From positions 1-48,172 of the forward strand of contig DIYF01000005.1 of the NCBI GenBank assembly GCA_002427745.1: DNA of 48,172 bases. Direction: 5' to 3'. Below, one piece after another: positions 27,494 to 37,656 of the stretch (position 1 is its first letter; each line of letters opens with the position of its first letter). Position numbers and translations under genes: made by a program. The notes beneath the pieces are model-generated. The model was not told the DNA's origin and did no database searches. It saw only the letters and a list, made by a program, of their open reading frames with translations. The DNA comes from Roseivirga sp. UBA6061. Lineage in GTDB: Bacteria > Bacteroidota > Bacteroidia > Cytophagales > Cyclobacteriaceae.

Positions 27494-29503
27494 TTACTTG
27501 TAAGAGCGGGTTTTGAGCTCGATGTTCTCGTAGTTCAGCGCCTCTTTATGTACCACAGCCTCTGAAGGTTCTCCCTTGTACTCCCATGCGGCAGCATAGG
27601 TAAAGTTGGCATCATCTCTCACTGCTTCTCCCTCTTCTGTCTGATACTCCTCTCTGAAGTGTCCTCCACAAGATTCGTTTCTTTCCAGAGCATCTCTGGC
27701 AAACAACTCTCCTAATTCAAGGAAATCAGCCACACGCCCTGCTTTTTCCAGCTCCTGGTTCATGCCATCGGCCGAACCCGGGACAGTTACCTCTTTCCAG
27801 AATTCTTCGCGAATCTGCTTAATCTCCTTAATAGCATCTTTCAGCCCCTCTTCGTTACGGGCCATACCTACCTGATTCCACATTACCTTACCCAGGCGTC
27901 TGTGGAAGTGATCTACTGACTTCGTTCCCTTGTTGTTCACAAAGAAATCAATCCGGTCTTTCACTGCCTTTTCGGCTTCATCAAACTCCGGAGTATCCGT
28001 AGAGATTTTACCCGTACGGATATCACCTGACAGATAGTCACCAATCGTATAAGGCAATACAAAATAACCATCGGCCAGTCCCTGCATCAGGGCAGAAGCT
28101 CCCAGCCTATTGGCTCCGTGATCGGAGAAGTTCGCCTCTCCGATTGCGTAGCAGCCCTGAATGGTAGTCATCAGGTTATAATCCACCCAGACGCCTCCCA
28201 TAGTGTAGTGCACCGCTGGATAGATTTTCATCGGGGTTTTGTAGGGATTATCTGCGGTAATCTTCTCGTACATCTGGAAAAGGTTACCGTATTTGTTTTC
28301 AATTACCGTTTCTCCCAGCTGTCTGATCTGATCCTGAGAAACATCATGAAGCCCTTTCACATTGGCTTCCTCCTGACCATAGCGCATAATGGCCGCTGAG
28401 AAGTCCAGGTATACCGCTTCACCGGTTTCGTTGGTACCTACACCATAGCCTGCATCACATCTTTCTTTGGCAGCCCTGGAAGCCACATCCCTGGGCACCA
28501 GGTTACCGAATGAAGGATATCTTCTTTCGAGGTAGTAATCCCTATCCTCTTCTTTGATATCCGTTGGCTTCAGGTTGCCTGCCCTTACGGCTTCGGCATC
28601 TTCTTTCTTAGCCGGCACCCAGATACGTCCGTCATTTCTCAGTGATTCTGACATCAGGGTCAGTTTAGACTGCTGATCACCATGCTGCGGAATACAGGTC
28701 GGGTGAATCTGCGTAAAGCAGGGGTTCGCAAAGAAGGCTCCTTTCTTGTGTACTTTCCAGCCGGCAGACACATTGGACCCCATGGCATTCGTAGAAAGGA
28801 AGAATACGTTACCATATCCTCCGGAAGCGATGACAACAGCATGAGCCGAATGTCTTTCGATTTCACCGGTCACGAGGTTTCTCGCAATAATACCTCTCGC
28901 CTTACCATCTACGATGACGAGGTCCATCATCTCGTGGCGGTTGAACATCTCAATTTTACCCTTACCAATCTGGCGGGACATCGCTGAGTAGCAACCTAAC
29001 AAGAGTTGTTGTCCTGTTTGTCCTTTGGCATAGAAGGTTCTGGAAACCTGAACTCCACCAAAAGAGCGGTTATCTAACAACCCACCATAATCTCTGGCAA
29101 AAGGCACACCCTGTGCTACGCACTGGTCAATGATATTTGCGGATACTTCGGCAAGCCGGTATACATTGGATTCCCTGGAGCGGTAATCGCCACCTTTTAC
29201 GGTATCATAGAACAAGCGGTAAGTAGAGTCTCCGTCACCCTGGTAGTTCTTGGCAGCATTGATACCGCCCTGAGCAGCAATGGAGTGTGCCCTTCGGGGT
29301 GAATCCTGATAGCAAAATGCTTTTACATTATAACCTTGCTCGGCCAGCGTAGCGGCTGCTGAACCACCGGCAAGACCGGTTCCCACTACAATCACATCGA
29401 TCAGACGCTTGTTAGCCGGATTAACCAGTTTGATATTATTTTTATAGTCGGTCCATTTATCTTTAATCGGACCTTTAGGGACTTTCGAATCTAAAACTGA
29501 CAT
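27494..29503 (-). CDS. sdhA: Succinate dehydrogenase/fumarate reductase flavoprotein subunit
   Basis: The protein has 669 residues. The FAD-binding Rossmann motif is [13 protein letters not shown] (39-51). The covalent FAD attachment site is H73 in [11 protein letters not shown]. The substrate-binding region with HPTCIP and the C-terminal helical domain are intact. It oxidises succinate to fumarate in the cytoplasm, or the reverse, as part of complex II. It begins 3 nt after the sdhC stop. The family in Bacteroidota is close to the epsilonproteobacterial-type fumarate reductases; direction of catalysis in this organism is not decided by sequence. Confidence 0.97.
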   Translation of the reverse strand: MSVLDSKVPKGPIKDKWTDYKNNIKLVNPANKRLIDVIVVGTGLAGGSAAATLAEQGYNVKAFCYQDSPRRAHSIAAQGGINAAKNYQGDGDSTYRLFYDTVKGGDYRSRESNVYRLAEVSANIIDQCVAQGVPFARDYGGLLDNRSFGGVQVSRTFYAKGQTGQQLLLGCYSAMSRQIGKGKIEMFNRHEMMDLVIVDGKARGIIARNLVTGEIERHSAHAVVIASGGYGNVFFLSTNAMGSNVSAGWKVHKKGAFFANPCFTQIHPTCIPQHGDQQSKLTLMSESLRNDGRIWVPAKKEDAEAVRAGNLKPTDIKEEDRDYYLERRYPSFGNLVPRDVASRAAKERCDAGYGVGTNETGEAVYLDFSAAIMRYGQEEANVKGLHDVSQDQIRQLGETVIENKYGNLFQMYEKITADNPYKTPMKIYPAVHYTMGGVWVDYNLMTTIQGCYAIGEANFSDHGANRLGASALMQGLADGYFVLPYTIGDYLSGDIRTGKISTDTPEFDEAEKAVKDRIDFFVNNKGTKSVDHFHRRLGKVMWNQVGMARNEEGLKDAIKEIKQIREEFWKEVTVPGSADGMNQELEKAGRVADFLELGELFARDALERNESCGGHFREEYQTEEGEAVRDDANFTYAAAWEYKGEPSEAVVHKEALNYENIELKTRSYK

Positions 29504-29506
29504 CTT

Positions 29507-30181
29507 TTAGTGCTGATTAAGATAATGGAAAACTGCGATGAAGATAAAGCCTGCAGGAATCGCAATAGAGTAGATTTTACCCAGCTTACTGATCAACGGA
29601 CTGTACTTTCTGTGATTAACACCAGAAGACTGGAAAGCTGATGCGAAGCCATGCATGAGATGCAGCGCCAAAGCCACAAATGACAATGAATAGATGGCCA
29701 CTCTCAGAGGGTCAGCAAACTTATGCACTGTCTCTGCATAATACCTGTTAGGGTCTTCAGGTTTAAATTCAATGTATTTATGAGCGATTTCCGGAATCCA
29801 GAAATCATAGAAGTGTAATCCTATAAAGAACAGAACAACCAGACCGCTGTAAATCATTCCACGGGATAGTGGAGATGAATTTGCGTTGCCTTTGTACATG
29901 GCGTATTTCACATCCCTTGCACTTCTGTTTTTTGCTTCGAGGATAAAGCCCATAATGAAGTGAAAAATCACTCCGAAAATCAGTATCGGCTGCAAGACAA
30001 ACTGGACCAGTACATTGGTCCCCATGAAATGCGAAATCTCATTGAATGTCTTTTCGCTGATAACCGAAGTAAAATTGATCAGAAAGTGCTGTAGCAGGAA
30101 AATGATCAGGAAGAGGGCGGACAGCGCCATGGCGAATTTTCGGCCTATAGAGCTGTTCCAGGTTTGTTTAAACCAACTCAT
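29507..30181 (-). CDS. sdhC: Succinate dehydrogenase cytochrome b subunit
   Basis: The protein has 224 residues with five membrane helices (about 14-35, 55-78, 105-125, 155-180 and 200-222). Histidines in the helices (for example LLQHFLINF, FHFIMGF, LHFYDFW, LALHLMHGF) are suited to bind two b hemes. It is the single-subunit membrane anchor typical of Bacteroidota and passes electrons between the iron-sulfur subunit and menaquinone. It is the first gene of the operon. A good promoter lies at 30210-30241, giving a leader of about 20 nt. Confidence 0.94.
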   Translation of the reverse strand: MSWFKQTWNSSIGRKFAMALSALFLIIFLLQHFLINFTSVISEKTFNEISHFMGTNVLVQFVLQPILIFGVIFHFIMGFILEAKNRSARDVKYAMYKGNANSSPLSRGMIYSGLVVLFFIGLHFYDFWIPEIAHKYIEFKPEDPNRYYAETVHKFADPLRVAIYSLSFVALALHLMHGFASAFQSSGVNHRKYSPLISKLGKIYSIAIPAGFIFIAVFHYLNQH

Positions 30182-30209
30182 TAATGATATAAGGGTTAAA
30201 TTTGGTGAT

Positions 30210-30241
30210 CAAAGTTAAGTCCGCAATCGTTATCAATCAAA
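30210..30241 (-). promoter_or_regulatory. Promoter of sdhCAB
   Basis: On the minus strand TTTG (30238-30241), a 20-nt spacer and TAACTTTG (30210-30217) match the Bacteroidota -33/-7 consensus exactly. Transcription would start near 30203, about 20 nt before sdhC. Confidence 0.7.
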
Positions 30242-30363
30242 TGACTTTTTTATTTGGATGTATTCTAAAGTACAAGTCACAGGCGTAACAGAATGTGCCG
30301 AAAATTTGTTTAACAATATAACTTATTGCGCATATTGCGTTATCTCTACAAATCAGGTTGCGA

Positions 30364-33228
30364 ATGAATTTTAAGAGGACGTCTTTTTTGGCCATCTTGT
30401 TTCTGCTTTTTTGGGGTGCAGAAGCCTGGGCTACGCACATCAGAGCTGGTGAAATCGTAGCAGTCAGAATATCCCAAAGCAGTCTCCGATTCCGGTTTAC
30501 GCTGATTATTTACTCTGATACCGGCTCCGGTGTTCAGGTGGGTGAAGGTGGTACTTTCAACTTTGGTGATGGCCGTGTGATTGAAGGTGGACGACAGGTG
30601 CTGATCGAACAAGCTACCTTCTTTGACGAACAGCTGATTGGCAATGAAACCAGGCGTACTGTCTTTGAATTTGAACACACCTTTTCTGCCAACAATGTAT
30701 TCATCATCAGCTATACCGAGCAGAACAGAAACAATAATATTGTCAACATTAACAATGGTGCCTCTGACCAGACGGCCTTTCACATCGAAACGGTAATCCG
30801 TATCGACCCGGGCTTATTGGGTAATGGTACACCACAGCTGACTATTCCACCGATTGACCGTGCCTGTGTAGGAGCACGATTTATTCACAACCCGGGAGCT
30901 TTTGACCCGGACGGTGATAGCCTTGCCTACAAACTGGTAACACCACAGCAATCTCGTGGTGAGACTGTTAACTCTTATTTACCTCTCAATGACCCTAACA
31001 TTTCCACCATCACAGAAGATGGTACGGGTACCACACAGTTTTCAATTGATCCCATAACGGGAGATTTTGTCTGGGATGCCCCACAAAGAGCAGGTGAATA
31101 TAATGCAGCCTTTATCGTAGAAGAATGGCGATTTATTGAAGATCCTGTAACAGGCGAAGGCCGGTGGGAAATTCTGGGTTTTGTAACCCGGGATATGCAG
31201 ATTCTGGTTGAAGACTGTGATAATGAAAGACCGGAACTGATGGTACCTGAAGACACCTGTATTGAGGCAGGTACCCTGCTGGAAGAATTTATACGTGGTA
31301 CAGATCCGGATAACAACAGGGTGCTGATCGAAGGCTTTGGCGGGGTATTCTCTCTCGGTTCTTCCCCTGCAACACTGACCCCGGCCCCTGACTTCAGACC
31401 ACAGCCAGACGAGGTGCAGTTCACATGGCAGACAAATCTTTCTCATGTAAGAACAAGGCCATACGAGGTACAGTTTAAGATTTCTGATCAACCAAATGAT
31501 CCGCTGGCGCCTTCTCTTGTCGACTTTAAAACCTGGAATATCACCGTAGTCGCACCGGCCCCTACGGGACTGGTAGCCTCAGTTGCTTCGGGTAACTCCA
31601 TACAACTCAACTGGGATGATTATGTGGGAGCCGCCTTTGCTCCCGTTATGCAGGTGTGGCGCAGGGTAGACAGCTATGACTTTACTCCTGAGAATTGCAA
31701 TCTGGGGATACCGGCCAACTCAGGCTATGAGCTGATAGACGAGCTACCTATTAGCATCACCAGCTACGAAGACGACAATAACGTAAGACCCGGGGTGAAT
31801 TACTGTTACCGACTGGTGGCAGTATTTCCTAGTCCGGGAGGTGGTACAAGTTATGCTTCCGATGAAAGCTGTGTGGACATTCCATTGGATGTACCTACGC
31901 TTACCAATGTCTCGGTAACTGAGACCAGTGAAACTAATGGAGAAATGTTTGTAAGATGGACGTCTCCGCTGGAAATTGATGAGACACTGTTTCCGCCACC
32001 ATTCCGATATGAACTGCTGAGATATGAAGGACTGAACGGACTGGCCAACAGAACGCTCATCACTTCTACAACTGATACCATATTCAATGATACTAATCTG
32101 AATACGAGAGACATCGCCTACCACTATGCAGTGAGGTTCTATGATGCATCGGACAACCTGATTGACAGTTCAGCTACCGCTTCTTCTGTAAGGCTGGAAG
32201 CTGTAGGACTCGTAAAGGCGGCAGAACTTACCTGGGAAGCTGATGTACCCTGGTCTAATCGCGTACAATCAAGCCCCAATCATCTGATTTACAGGAATCG
32301 TACAGATGCAAATGCAGATGATGCGGATAACTTTACTTTAATAGACCAGGTAAATGTAACACAGAACCCGTTCCTCTATCTTGACGATGGCAGTCACAAT
32401 GGCATGGCCCTGCTCGATGACAGGGAGTACTGCTATTTTGTGACCACTAATGGTAGCTATGGCAATGAACTGATTCCTTCTCCTTTGGAAAATGATTCAC
32501 AGATCATTTGTGTGACACCAAGTGATGATATTCCTCCTTTGGAACCTGAAATCATCACGCCAGGTGACACCACCATAGTGACAGTAGACGGTCAGCCGCT
32601 GATCATTCTTGAAAACCCGAACTGTTCGGCCCTGCTTAATGAACCTTGTGGTTTTGCCAATCTGTCGAATGAACTGACCTGGAGAGCAGAAGACAGAGAT
32701 GGAGATATCGCCAGCTATAATGTCTACTTCTCCCCTAGCGGAAGACCCGACAGCTTTACCCTCCTGGGTAATACCCGTGAAACCCGTTTCACTCACAGTG
32801 GCCTGACTTCTTTTAAGGGATGTTATCGCATAGCTGCTGTAGACCGATCAAATAACGAAAGTACGCTAAGCGATCCGGTATGTTTTGACAACTGCCCGAA
32901 CTATGAGCTGCCCAATACTTTCACACCCAACGGAGATGGCATCAATGATACATTCCGTGCCTTCGATCAGCCCAACCCGCGCTGCCCCAGGTTTGTAGAA
33001 TCTGTAGAAATGGTAGTCTTTAATCGCTGGGGAGGATCAGAAATATTCACGTTCAATTCTGCCGATCAGGATGAGCCCAATTTCTTCATTGACTGGGATG
33101 GCAGAGACAATGATGGTAACGTACTCACAGATGGTACTTACTACTACCAGGTCACGGTGAGATTTAACGTTTTTGATCCTGATGAGAAAGAACGTGTCTA
33201 TCGCAACTGGGTGAAGATTATCCGATAG
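30364..33228 (+). CDS. T9SS type B sorted surface protein with FN3-like domains, paralog 1
   Basis: The protein has 954 residues from the ATG at 30364; an in-frame TTG lies 6 nt upstream. A signal peptide ends near AEAWA, so the mature protein starts THIRAGEI. The order is an N-terminal conserved beta-rich region (about 25-270), an Ig/cadherin-like domain opened by DCDNERPEL, and three fibronectin III-like domains (about 395-860). The last ~95 residues are the CHU_C gliding-motility-associated sorting domain, opening LPNTFTPNGDGINDTF and ending YRNWVKIIR. Type B cargo is exported through T9SS and kept on the surface or released. Paired cysteines in the FN3-like parts suggest disulfides. Exact function unknown; adhesion is an inference. 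Confidence 0.88.
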   Translation: MNFKRTSFLAILFLLFWGAEAWATHIRAGEIVAVRISQSSLRFRFTLIIYSDTGSGVQVGEGGTFNFGDGRVIEGGRQVLIEQATFFDEQLIGNETRRTVFEFEHTFSANNVFIISYTEQNRNNNIVNINNGASDQTAFHIETVIRIDPGLLGNGTPQLTIPPIDRACVGARFIHNPGAFDPDGDSLAYKLVTPQQSRGETVNSYLPLNDPNISTITEDGTGTTQFSIDPITGDFVWDAPQRAGEYNAAFIVEEWRFIEDPVTGEGRWEILGFVTRDMQILVEDCDNERPELMVPEDTCIEAGTLLEEFIRGTDPDNNRVLIEGFGGVFSLGSSPATLTPAPDFRPQPDEVQFTWQTNLSHVRTRPYEVQFKISDQPNDPLAPSLVDFKTWNITVVAPAPTGLVASVASGNSIQLNWDDYVGAAFAPVMQVWRRVDSYDFTPENCNLGIPANSGYELIDELPISITSYEDDNNVRPGVNYCYRLVAVFPSPGGGTSYASDESCVDIPLDVPTLTNVSVTETSETNGEMFVRWTSPLEIDETLFPPPFRYELLRYEGLNGLANRTLITSTTDTIFNDTNLNTRDIAYHYAVRFYDASDNLIDSSATASSVRLEAVGLVKAAELTWEADVPWSNRVQSSPNHLIYRNRTDANADDADNFTLIDQVNVTQNPFLYLDDGSHNGMALLDDREYCYFVTTNGSYGNELIPSPLENDSQIICVTPSDDIPPLEPEIITPGDTTIVTVDGQPLIILENPNCSALLNEPCGFANLSNELTWRAEDRDGDIASYNVYFSPSGRPDSFTLLGNTRETRFTHSGLTSFKGCYRIAAVDRSNNESTLSDPVCFDNCPNYELPNTFTPNGDGINDTFRAFDQPNPRCPRFVESVEMVVFNRWGGSEIFTFNSADQDEPNFFIDWDGRDNDGNVLTDGTYYYQVTVRFNVFDPDEKERVYRNWVKIIR

Positions 33229-33245
33229 CTTTTAAGCCATCCATA

Positions 33246-33286
33246 AATAAAGCCTGTTTTTCACTACCTGAAAAACAGGCTTTATT
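33246..33286. terminator. Bidirectional-type terminator between the two paralogs
   Basis: A perfect 18-bp stem (AATAAAGCCTGTTTTTCA / TGAAAAACAGGCTTTATT) with loop CTACC starts 17 nt after the stop of the first paralog. T-rich arm ends allow action on the plus strand. The second paralog therefore probably has its own promoter. Confidence 0.8.
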
Positions 33287-33369
33287 CATTTAAGTCTAAG
33301 ATTCTCAGGTAAAAAGGTATATCTAATCCCTCTTTTGGCGTTATCACAGTGATTCAACCCGCCAAACGT

Positions 33370-36246
33370 ATGTTGACTAACCTCAAATCTGCATTCCTGG
33401 GTGTCTTCTTCACCCTTTTGCTCACCAGTGCTTTTCAGGCGCAAGCCACTCATATCCGGGCCGGAGAAATATGTGCCGTCCGTATTTCGCAAAGCACCCT
33501 GACCTATCGTTTCACACTGACCATTTATACGGATCTCGAATCTGATGTAGAAGTAACTACCGGTGGTAGCGCTACCTTCAGACTTGGGGATGGGACAGAA
33601 TATGTGGGACCGGAAGAAATTGCAGCCAATGCAGAGTCATTTACTAAAACAACGCTCAACGATGAAGTAGGTATTGTTACCATTGTCTTTGTCCACCAGT
33701 ATCAGTCTGCCGGTGTATATGTAGTGAGCTATACAGAACAGAACAGGAACCAGGGTATCATCAACATTGACAACTCTATCGAAACCCCGTTTCATATTCA
33801 GACCATCGTCAGGATAGATCCTAACCTAAGCCCGAACAGCTCTCCCAAACTCACGATTCCCCCTATTGATAAGGCCTGTATCGGTAAAGCCTTTTTTCAT
33901 AATCCCGGAGCCTATGATCCCAATGCCGACAGTCTTGCTTTTAAACTGGTAACACCACAAGCCGGGCCCGGAGCAGATGTAGGTGTTTTTACAGCCCTTG
34001 ATGATCCGGGCATAACAGGACGCAGAGAAGACGGAGGAACTCCCGGCAGATATGAAATAGATCCGATCACGGGAACCTTTACCTGGGATGCACCGCAGAG
34101 AGCGGGTGAATATAACATTGCCTTCATCGTTGAAGAATGGCGCTTTGATGAAGCCGCTCAGAAATGGGAGCTTCTGGGTTTTGTCACGAGGGATATGCAG
34201 ATCATTGTAGAAGATTGTGATAATGAACGCCCCGAGCTTGAAATACCCGAAGATATATGTGTAGAAGCCGGCACTTTGATCGAAGAGGTGATCATTGGTT
34301 CCGATCCTGATAATGACCCCATTCTGGTTGAGGCTTTTGGTGGCCCCTTCAGAAACTCAGGAAACCTGGCTACCCTGACCCCCTCATCTGCCGATGGTTT
34401 TCAAGACTCCCCCCATACCTTTCAGTTCAGGTGGCAGACAGATTTCTCACATATCCAGAATGCAGATTATCAGGTGCAGATAAAAATCACTGACAACCCT
34501 GAGGGGGCCAACCGGGGACCTTCTCTTACCGATTTCGAGACCTGGAACATCAGGGTGGTGGCTCCCGCCCCGACAGGCCTGAACGGAGGTCTCCTCTCAG
34601 CCCGTGCAGTTCAACTGATCTGGGATGAGTATGTGGCCGCCAACTTTGGGCCTGAAATGCAGGTCTGGCGCAGGGTGGACAGCTTTGATTTTGATCCGAG
34701 TGACTGCAATGTGGGTATACCAGCCAACTCAGGTTATGAGCTCATATATGAGCTACCGATCGATCAAAGAAACATCATAGATGATCAGGACCTTTCTCCC
34801 GGAGCTACCTACTGCTACCGCCTGGTGGCTGAGTTTCCGGCCCCTAAAGGAGGGACCAGTTATGCTTCCAGGGAGTTTTGTATTACCATCCCAATTGACA
34901 ATGTATTACTCACCAACGTTTCCGTGCTGGAGACTGATGAGAGCAATGGTGAAATAGAAGTACGCTGGAACTCCCCGCTTGAAATTGATCAGACGCTCTT
35001 CCCTCCACCATACCGCTACGAACTAGTGAGGTACACAGGACTTTCAGGCTCTACCAATGGCACCTCCATTGTGACCACCTCAGATACCTCATTTGTTGAC
35101 ACCAATCTCAACACCCGGGATGCCCCATACCACTATGAGGTAAAACTCTTTAGTGAGAGTGCTCCGGATGACCTGATCGGCACTTCTGAACCTGCCTCTT
35201 CGGTCAGGCTGGAAGCCATCAGCGTCCTTGATGAAATTGAGATCAACTGGAGGGCCTCCGTCCCCTGGAGCAATCGTGTTGACGAAACTCCCTACCACTA
35301 TATCTACCGAAATCGGACAGATGCTGCAGCCGCAGAAGAGGACAATTTCGTATTGATCGATAGTATTGACAGTCGACAGTCCGGATTCATCTTCACCGAT
35401 GACGGCAGTTTTAATAACTACGATCTGATAGCAGACCAGGAATACTGTTACTTTATCACGACCCAGGGGAGCTATGGCAATGAGCTGATTCCCTCACCCC
35501 TGCTCAACAATTCTCAAATCGTTTGTGCTCTTCCCGGGGACACGGTTCCTCCTATCGATCCTGTCATCACGATCGATCCGGACATCACGGATACGGTAAC
35601 AGTAGATGGCTTTACCATGCTACTGCTGGAAGCTGAAAATTGTCAGGATGTTTATGCAGAAGTCTGCAACTTCTCCAACTTCTCCAACACGCTCAACTGG
35701 ACAGGCAGCACTACCGATACCGATATAGCCAGCTACAATGTCTATTTCTCTGCAACAGGGGAAGAATCATCTTTCCAGTTGATTGCCAATACGCGAGAAA
35801 CAACTTTTGAGCATACCGGACTATCTTCTTTCAAGGGCTGCTACCGGATTAGCGCAGTAGACAGATCGAACAATGAGAGTGGTTTGAGCCAGGCCGTGTG
35901 TTTTGATAACTGTCCCAATTACCGACTGCCCAATAGCTTCACCCCCAATGCTGATGGTGTAAACGATACCTTTATGGCTTTTAATCAGCCCAACTCAGAA
36001 TGTCCCCGTTTTGTGGAACAGGTAGAGTTCCAGGTGTTCAGCCGCTGGGGTGGCAGTGAACTCTACAGCTCCAGTACCTGTGGAACTGTAGAACCTGACT
36101 TCTTCATTAACTGGGATGGTAAGGACAGCAATGGAAAAGACGTTCCGGCAGGAACTTACTATTACAAAGTAACTGTTACCTTTGATGTATTCGATCCGGA
36201 AAAAAGGACGAAGGAATTCAAAAATTGGGTACAGATCATACGATAG
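33370..36246 (+). CDS. T9SS type B sorted surface protein with FN3-like domains, paralog 2
   Basis: The protein has 958 residues from the ATG at 33370, chosen because it gives a compact signal peptide ending FQAQA before THIRAGEI; a GTG lies 21 nt upstream. It aligns with the preceding gene over its whole length with the same domain order. Shared blocks include SYTEQNRN, LTIPPIDKAC, DAPQRAGEYN, DCDNERPEL, MQVWRRVDS and FKGCYRI. The CHU_C domain opens LPNSFTPNADGVNDTF and ends FKNWVQIIR. The pair arose by tandem duplication. The gene's last 22 nt overlap the possible start of the DCC gene. Confidence 0.88.
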   Translation: MLTNLKSAFLGVFFTLLLTSAFQAQATHIRAGEICAVRISQSTLTYRFTLTIYTDLESDVEVTTGGSATFRLGDGTEYVGPEEIAANAESFTKTTLNDEVGIVTIVFVHQYQSAGVYVVSYTEQNRNQGIINIDNSIETPFHIQTIVRIDPNLSPNSSPKLTIPPIDKACIGKAFFHNPGAYDPNADSLAFKLVTPQAGPGADVGVFTALDDPGITGRREDGGTPGRYEIDPITGTFTWDAPQRAGEYNIAFIVEEWRFDEAAQKWELLGFVTRDMQIIVEDCDNERPELEIPEDICVEAGTLIEEVIIGSDPDNDPILVEAFGGPFRNSGNLATLTPSSADGFQDSPHTFQFRWQTDFSHIQNADYQVQIKITDNPEGANRGPSLTDFETWNIRVVAPAPTGLNGGLLSARAVQLIWDEYVAANFGPEMQVWRRVDSFDFDPSDCNVGIPANSGYELIYELPIDQRNIIDDQDLSPGATYCYRLVAEFPAPKGGTSYASREFCITIPIDNVLLTNVSVLETDESNGEIEVRWNSPLEIDQTLFPPPYRYELVRYTGLSGSTNGTSIVTTSDTSFVDTNLNTRDAPYHYEVKLFSESAPDDLIGTSEPASSVRLEAISVLDEIEINWRASVPWSNRVDETPYHYIYRNRTDAAAAEEDNFVLIDSIDSRQSGFIFTDDGSFNNYDLIADQEYCYFITTQGSYGNELIPSPLLNNSQIVCALPGDTVPPIDPVITIDPDITDTVTVDGFTMLLLEAENCQDVYAEVCNFSNFSNTLNWTGSTTDTDIASYNVYFSATGEESSFQLIANTRETTFEHTGLSSFKGCYRISAVDRSNNESGLSQAVCFDNCPNYRLPNSFTPNADGVNDTFMAFNQPNSECPRFVEQVEFQVFSRWGGSELYSSSTCGTVEPDFFINWDGKDSNGKDVPAGTYYYKVTVTFDVFDPEKRTKEFKNWVQIIR

Positions 36247-36647
36247 AATCAACAGACATTCTCCTCTTCGATGGAGTCTGTAATCTCTGTAACGGAGCGG
36301 TGAACTTTATCATTGATCGTGACCCCAAACAGCACTTCAGGTTTGCTGCATTGCAGTCAGACTTCGGACAGGAGAGACTGAAAGAGCTGGGGTTTAATAC
36401 CGAGGAGTTCGATAGCCTCGTACTATTGAGCCAGGGCAAGGTATACAGAAAGAGCACCGCTGCTCTGAAGATCGCCCGCAAGCTCACAGGCCTCTACCCA
36501 TTACTCTACATCTTTATCATTGTCCCTCCTTTTATCAGACACTGGGTGTATGACCTGATTGGTCGCAATCGCTACCGCTGGTGGGGTAAGCGTGACTCCT
36601 GCCGCATGCCCACTCCCGAGCTTCGTCAGCGCTTCGTGGACGCTTAA
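36225..36647 (+). CDS. DCC-family thiol-disulfide oxidoreductase-like protein
   Basis: The protein has 140 residues. The family signature is DGVCNLC (D16, C19, C22) with the later RWWGKRDSCRMP segment. A weakly hydrophobic stretch near 90-107 (LYPLLYIFIIVPPFI) may lie at the membrane. The DCC family is thioredoxin-like and its role is not well defined. There is no ATG before the signature; the only usual start codon is a TTG at 36225, 22 nt inside the preceding gene. Alternatives are rarer ATT/ATA codons further on. The end at 36647 leaves 43 nt before fabD. Confidence 0.85.
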   Translation: MGTDHTIESTDILLFDGVCNLCNGAVNFIIDRDPKQHFRFAALQSDFGQERLKELGFNTEEFDSLVLLSQGKVYRKSTAALKIARKLTGLYPLLYIFIIVPPFIRHWVYDLIGRNRYRWWGKRDSCRMPTPELRQRFVDA

Positions 36648-36658
36648 GGATTATTACT

Positions 36659-36666
36659 TATTTTTG
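36659..36666 (+). promoter_or_regulatory. Possible -7 box of the fabD promoter
   Basis: TATTTTTG matches the Bacteroidota -7 consensus TAnnTTTG and lies 24 nt before the fabD ATG. No clear TTG is seen at the -33 position. Confidence 0.4.
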
Positions 36667-36690
36667 CGCCATTCTTTAAAATTCGATTGA

Positions 36691-37566
36691 ATGAGAGCAT
36701 ACGTATTTCCTGGCCAGGGTGCCCAGTTTCCCGGAATGGCCAAAGACCTTTACGAAAATTCACCCAAAGCGAAAGAGATGCTGGAAAAGGCCAACGAGAT
36801 TCTTGGCTTCCGCATTACTGATATCATGTTTGAAGGAACTAAAGAAGAGCTCCAGCAGACCAAAGTAACCCAGCCTGCCATTTTTCTGCACTCTGTAGTG
36901 CTGGCAGCTATTGCAGAAGATTTTGCTCCGGATATGGTGGCGGGTCACTCCCTAGGAGAGTTTTCTGCCCTGGTAGCCAATGGCGTACTATCTTTTGAAG
37001 ACGGCCTGAAACTGGTTTCTCAAAGAGCACTGGCTATGCAGAAGGCTTGTGAAATAAATCCTTCTACCATGGCTGCCGTACTCGGTCTGGAAGATGCCGT
37101 TGTAGAAGAATTGTGTGCCGGTATTGACGAAATGGTAGTACCTGCGAACTATAACTGTCCCGGTCAGCTGGTGATTTCAGGCTCAAATGAGGGCATTGAA
37201 GTAGCCTGTGAAAAAGCCAAAGAGGCAGGAGCACGCAGAGCGATGCCGCTTCCTGTAGGAGGTGCCTTCCACTCACCCCTTATGAATCCTGCCAAAGAAG
37301 AGCTGGAAAAAGCGATTGATGCCACCCAGTTCAACGAGCCTAAGTGCCCTGTTTACCAAAACGTGACAGCCGCTCCCTCTACAGACTTAGAGGTGATCAA
37401 AGAGAACCTTAAGAAACAACTTACCGCTCCGGTACGCTGGACACAATCCGTACAGGCCATGGTGGCTGACGGAGCTACTGAGTTTATCGAGTGCGGCCCG
37501 GGCAAGGTTTTGCGTGGTTTAGTGAAAAAAATTCACAGAGAAGCAGAAGTATCTGCGGTATCTTAA
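36691..37566 (+). CDS. fabD: Malonyl-CoA:acyl-carrier-protein transacylase
   Basis: The protein has 291 residues. It opens with YVFPGQGAQFPGM, and the nucleophile elbow GHSLGEFSA places the catalytic serine at S87. The partner histidine is H194 in GGAFHSP. Length and motifs fit a stand-alone FabD. It loads malonyl groups from CoA onto acyl carrier protein to start and extend fatty acids in the cytoplasm. No other fatty acid genes are next to it. A strong hairpin with a T-tract ends the transcript 54 nt past the stop codon. Confidence 0.95.
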   Translation: MRAYVFPGQGAQFPGMAKDLYENSPKAKEMLEKANEILGFRITDIMFEGTKEELQQTKVTQPAIFLHSVVLAAIAEDFAPDMVAGHSLGEFSALVANGVLSFEDGLKLVSQRALAMQKACEINPSTMAAVLGLEDAVVEELCAGIDEMVVPANYNCPGQLVISGSNEGIEVACEKAKEAGARRAMPLPVGGAFHSPLMNPAKEELEKAIDATQFNEPKCPVYQNVTAAPSTDLEVIKENLKKQLTAPVRWTQSVQAMVADGATEFIECGPGKVLRGLVKKIHREAEVSAVS

Positions 37567-37619
37567 GATAGTACCCACCGGAGAAGCGGTTCACCCTTTC
37601 TGCCGGAAACTAACTGATG

Positions 37620-37656
37620 AAAGAATTCTTTATCTTGGATAGAGAATTCTTTTTTT
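37620..37656 (+). terminator. Terminator-like hairpin that abuts the next start codon
   Basis: Arms AAAGAATTCTTTATC (37620-37634) and GATAGAGAATTCTTT (37638-37652) pair over 15 bp including one T-G, with loop TTG. A T-run follows (T at 37650-37656), directly before the ATG at 37657. It looks like the fabD terminator, yet it occupies the leader of the hydrolase gene. Confidence 0.7.
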
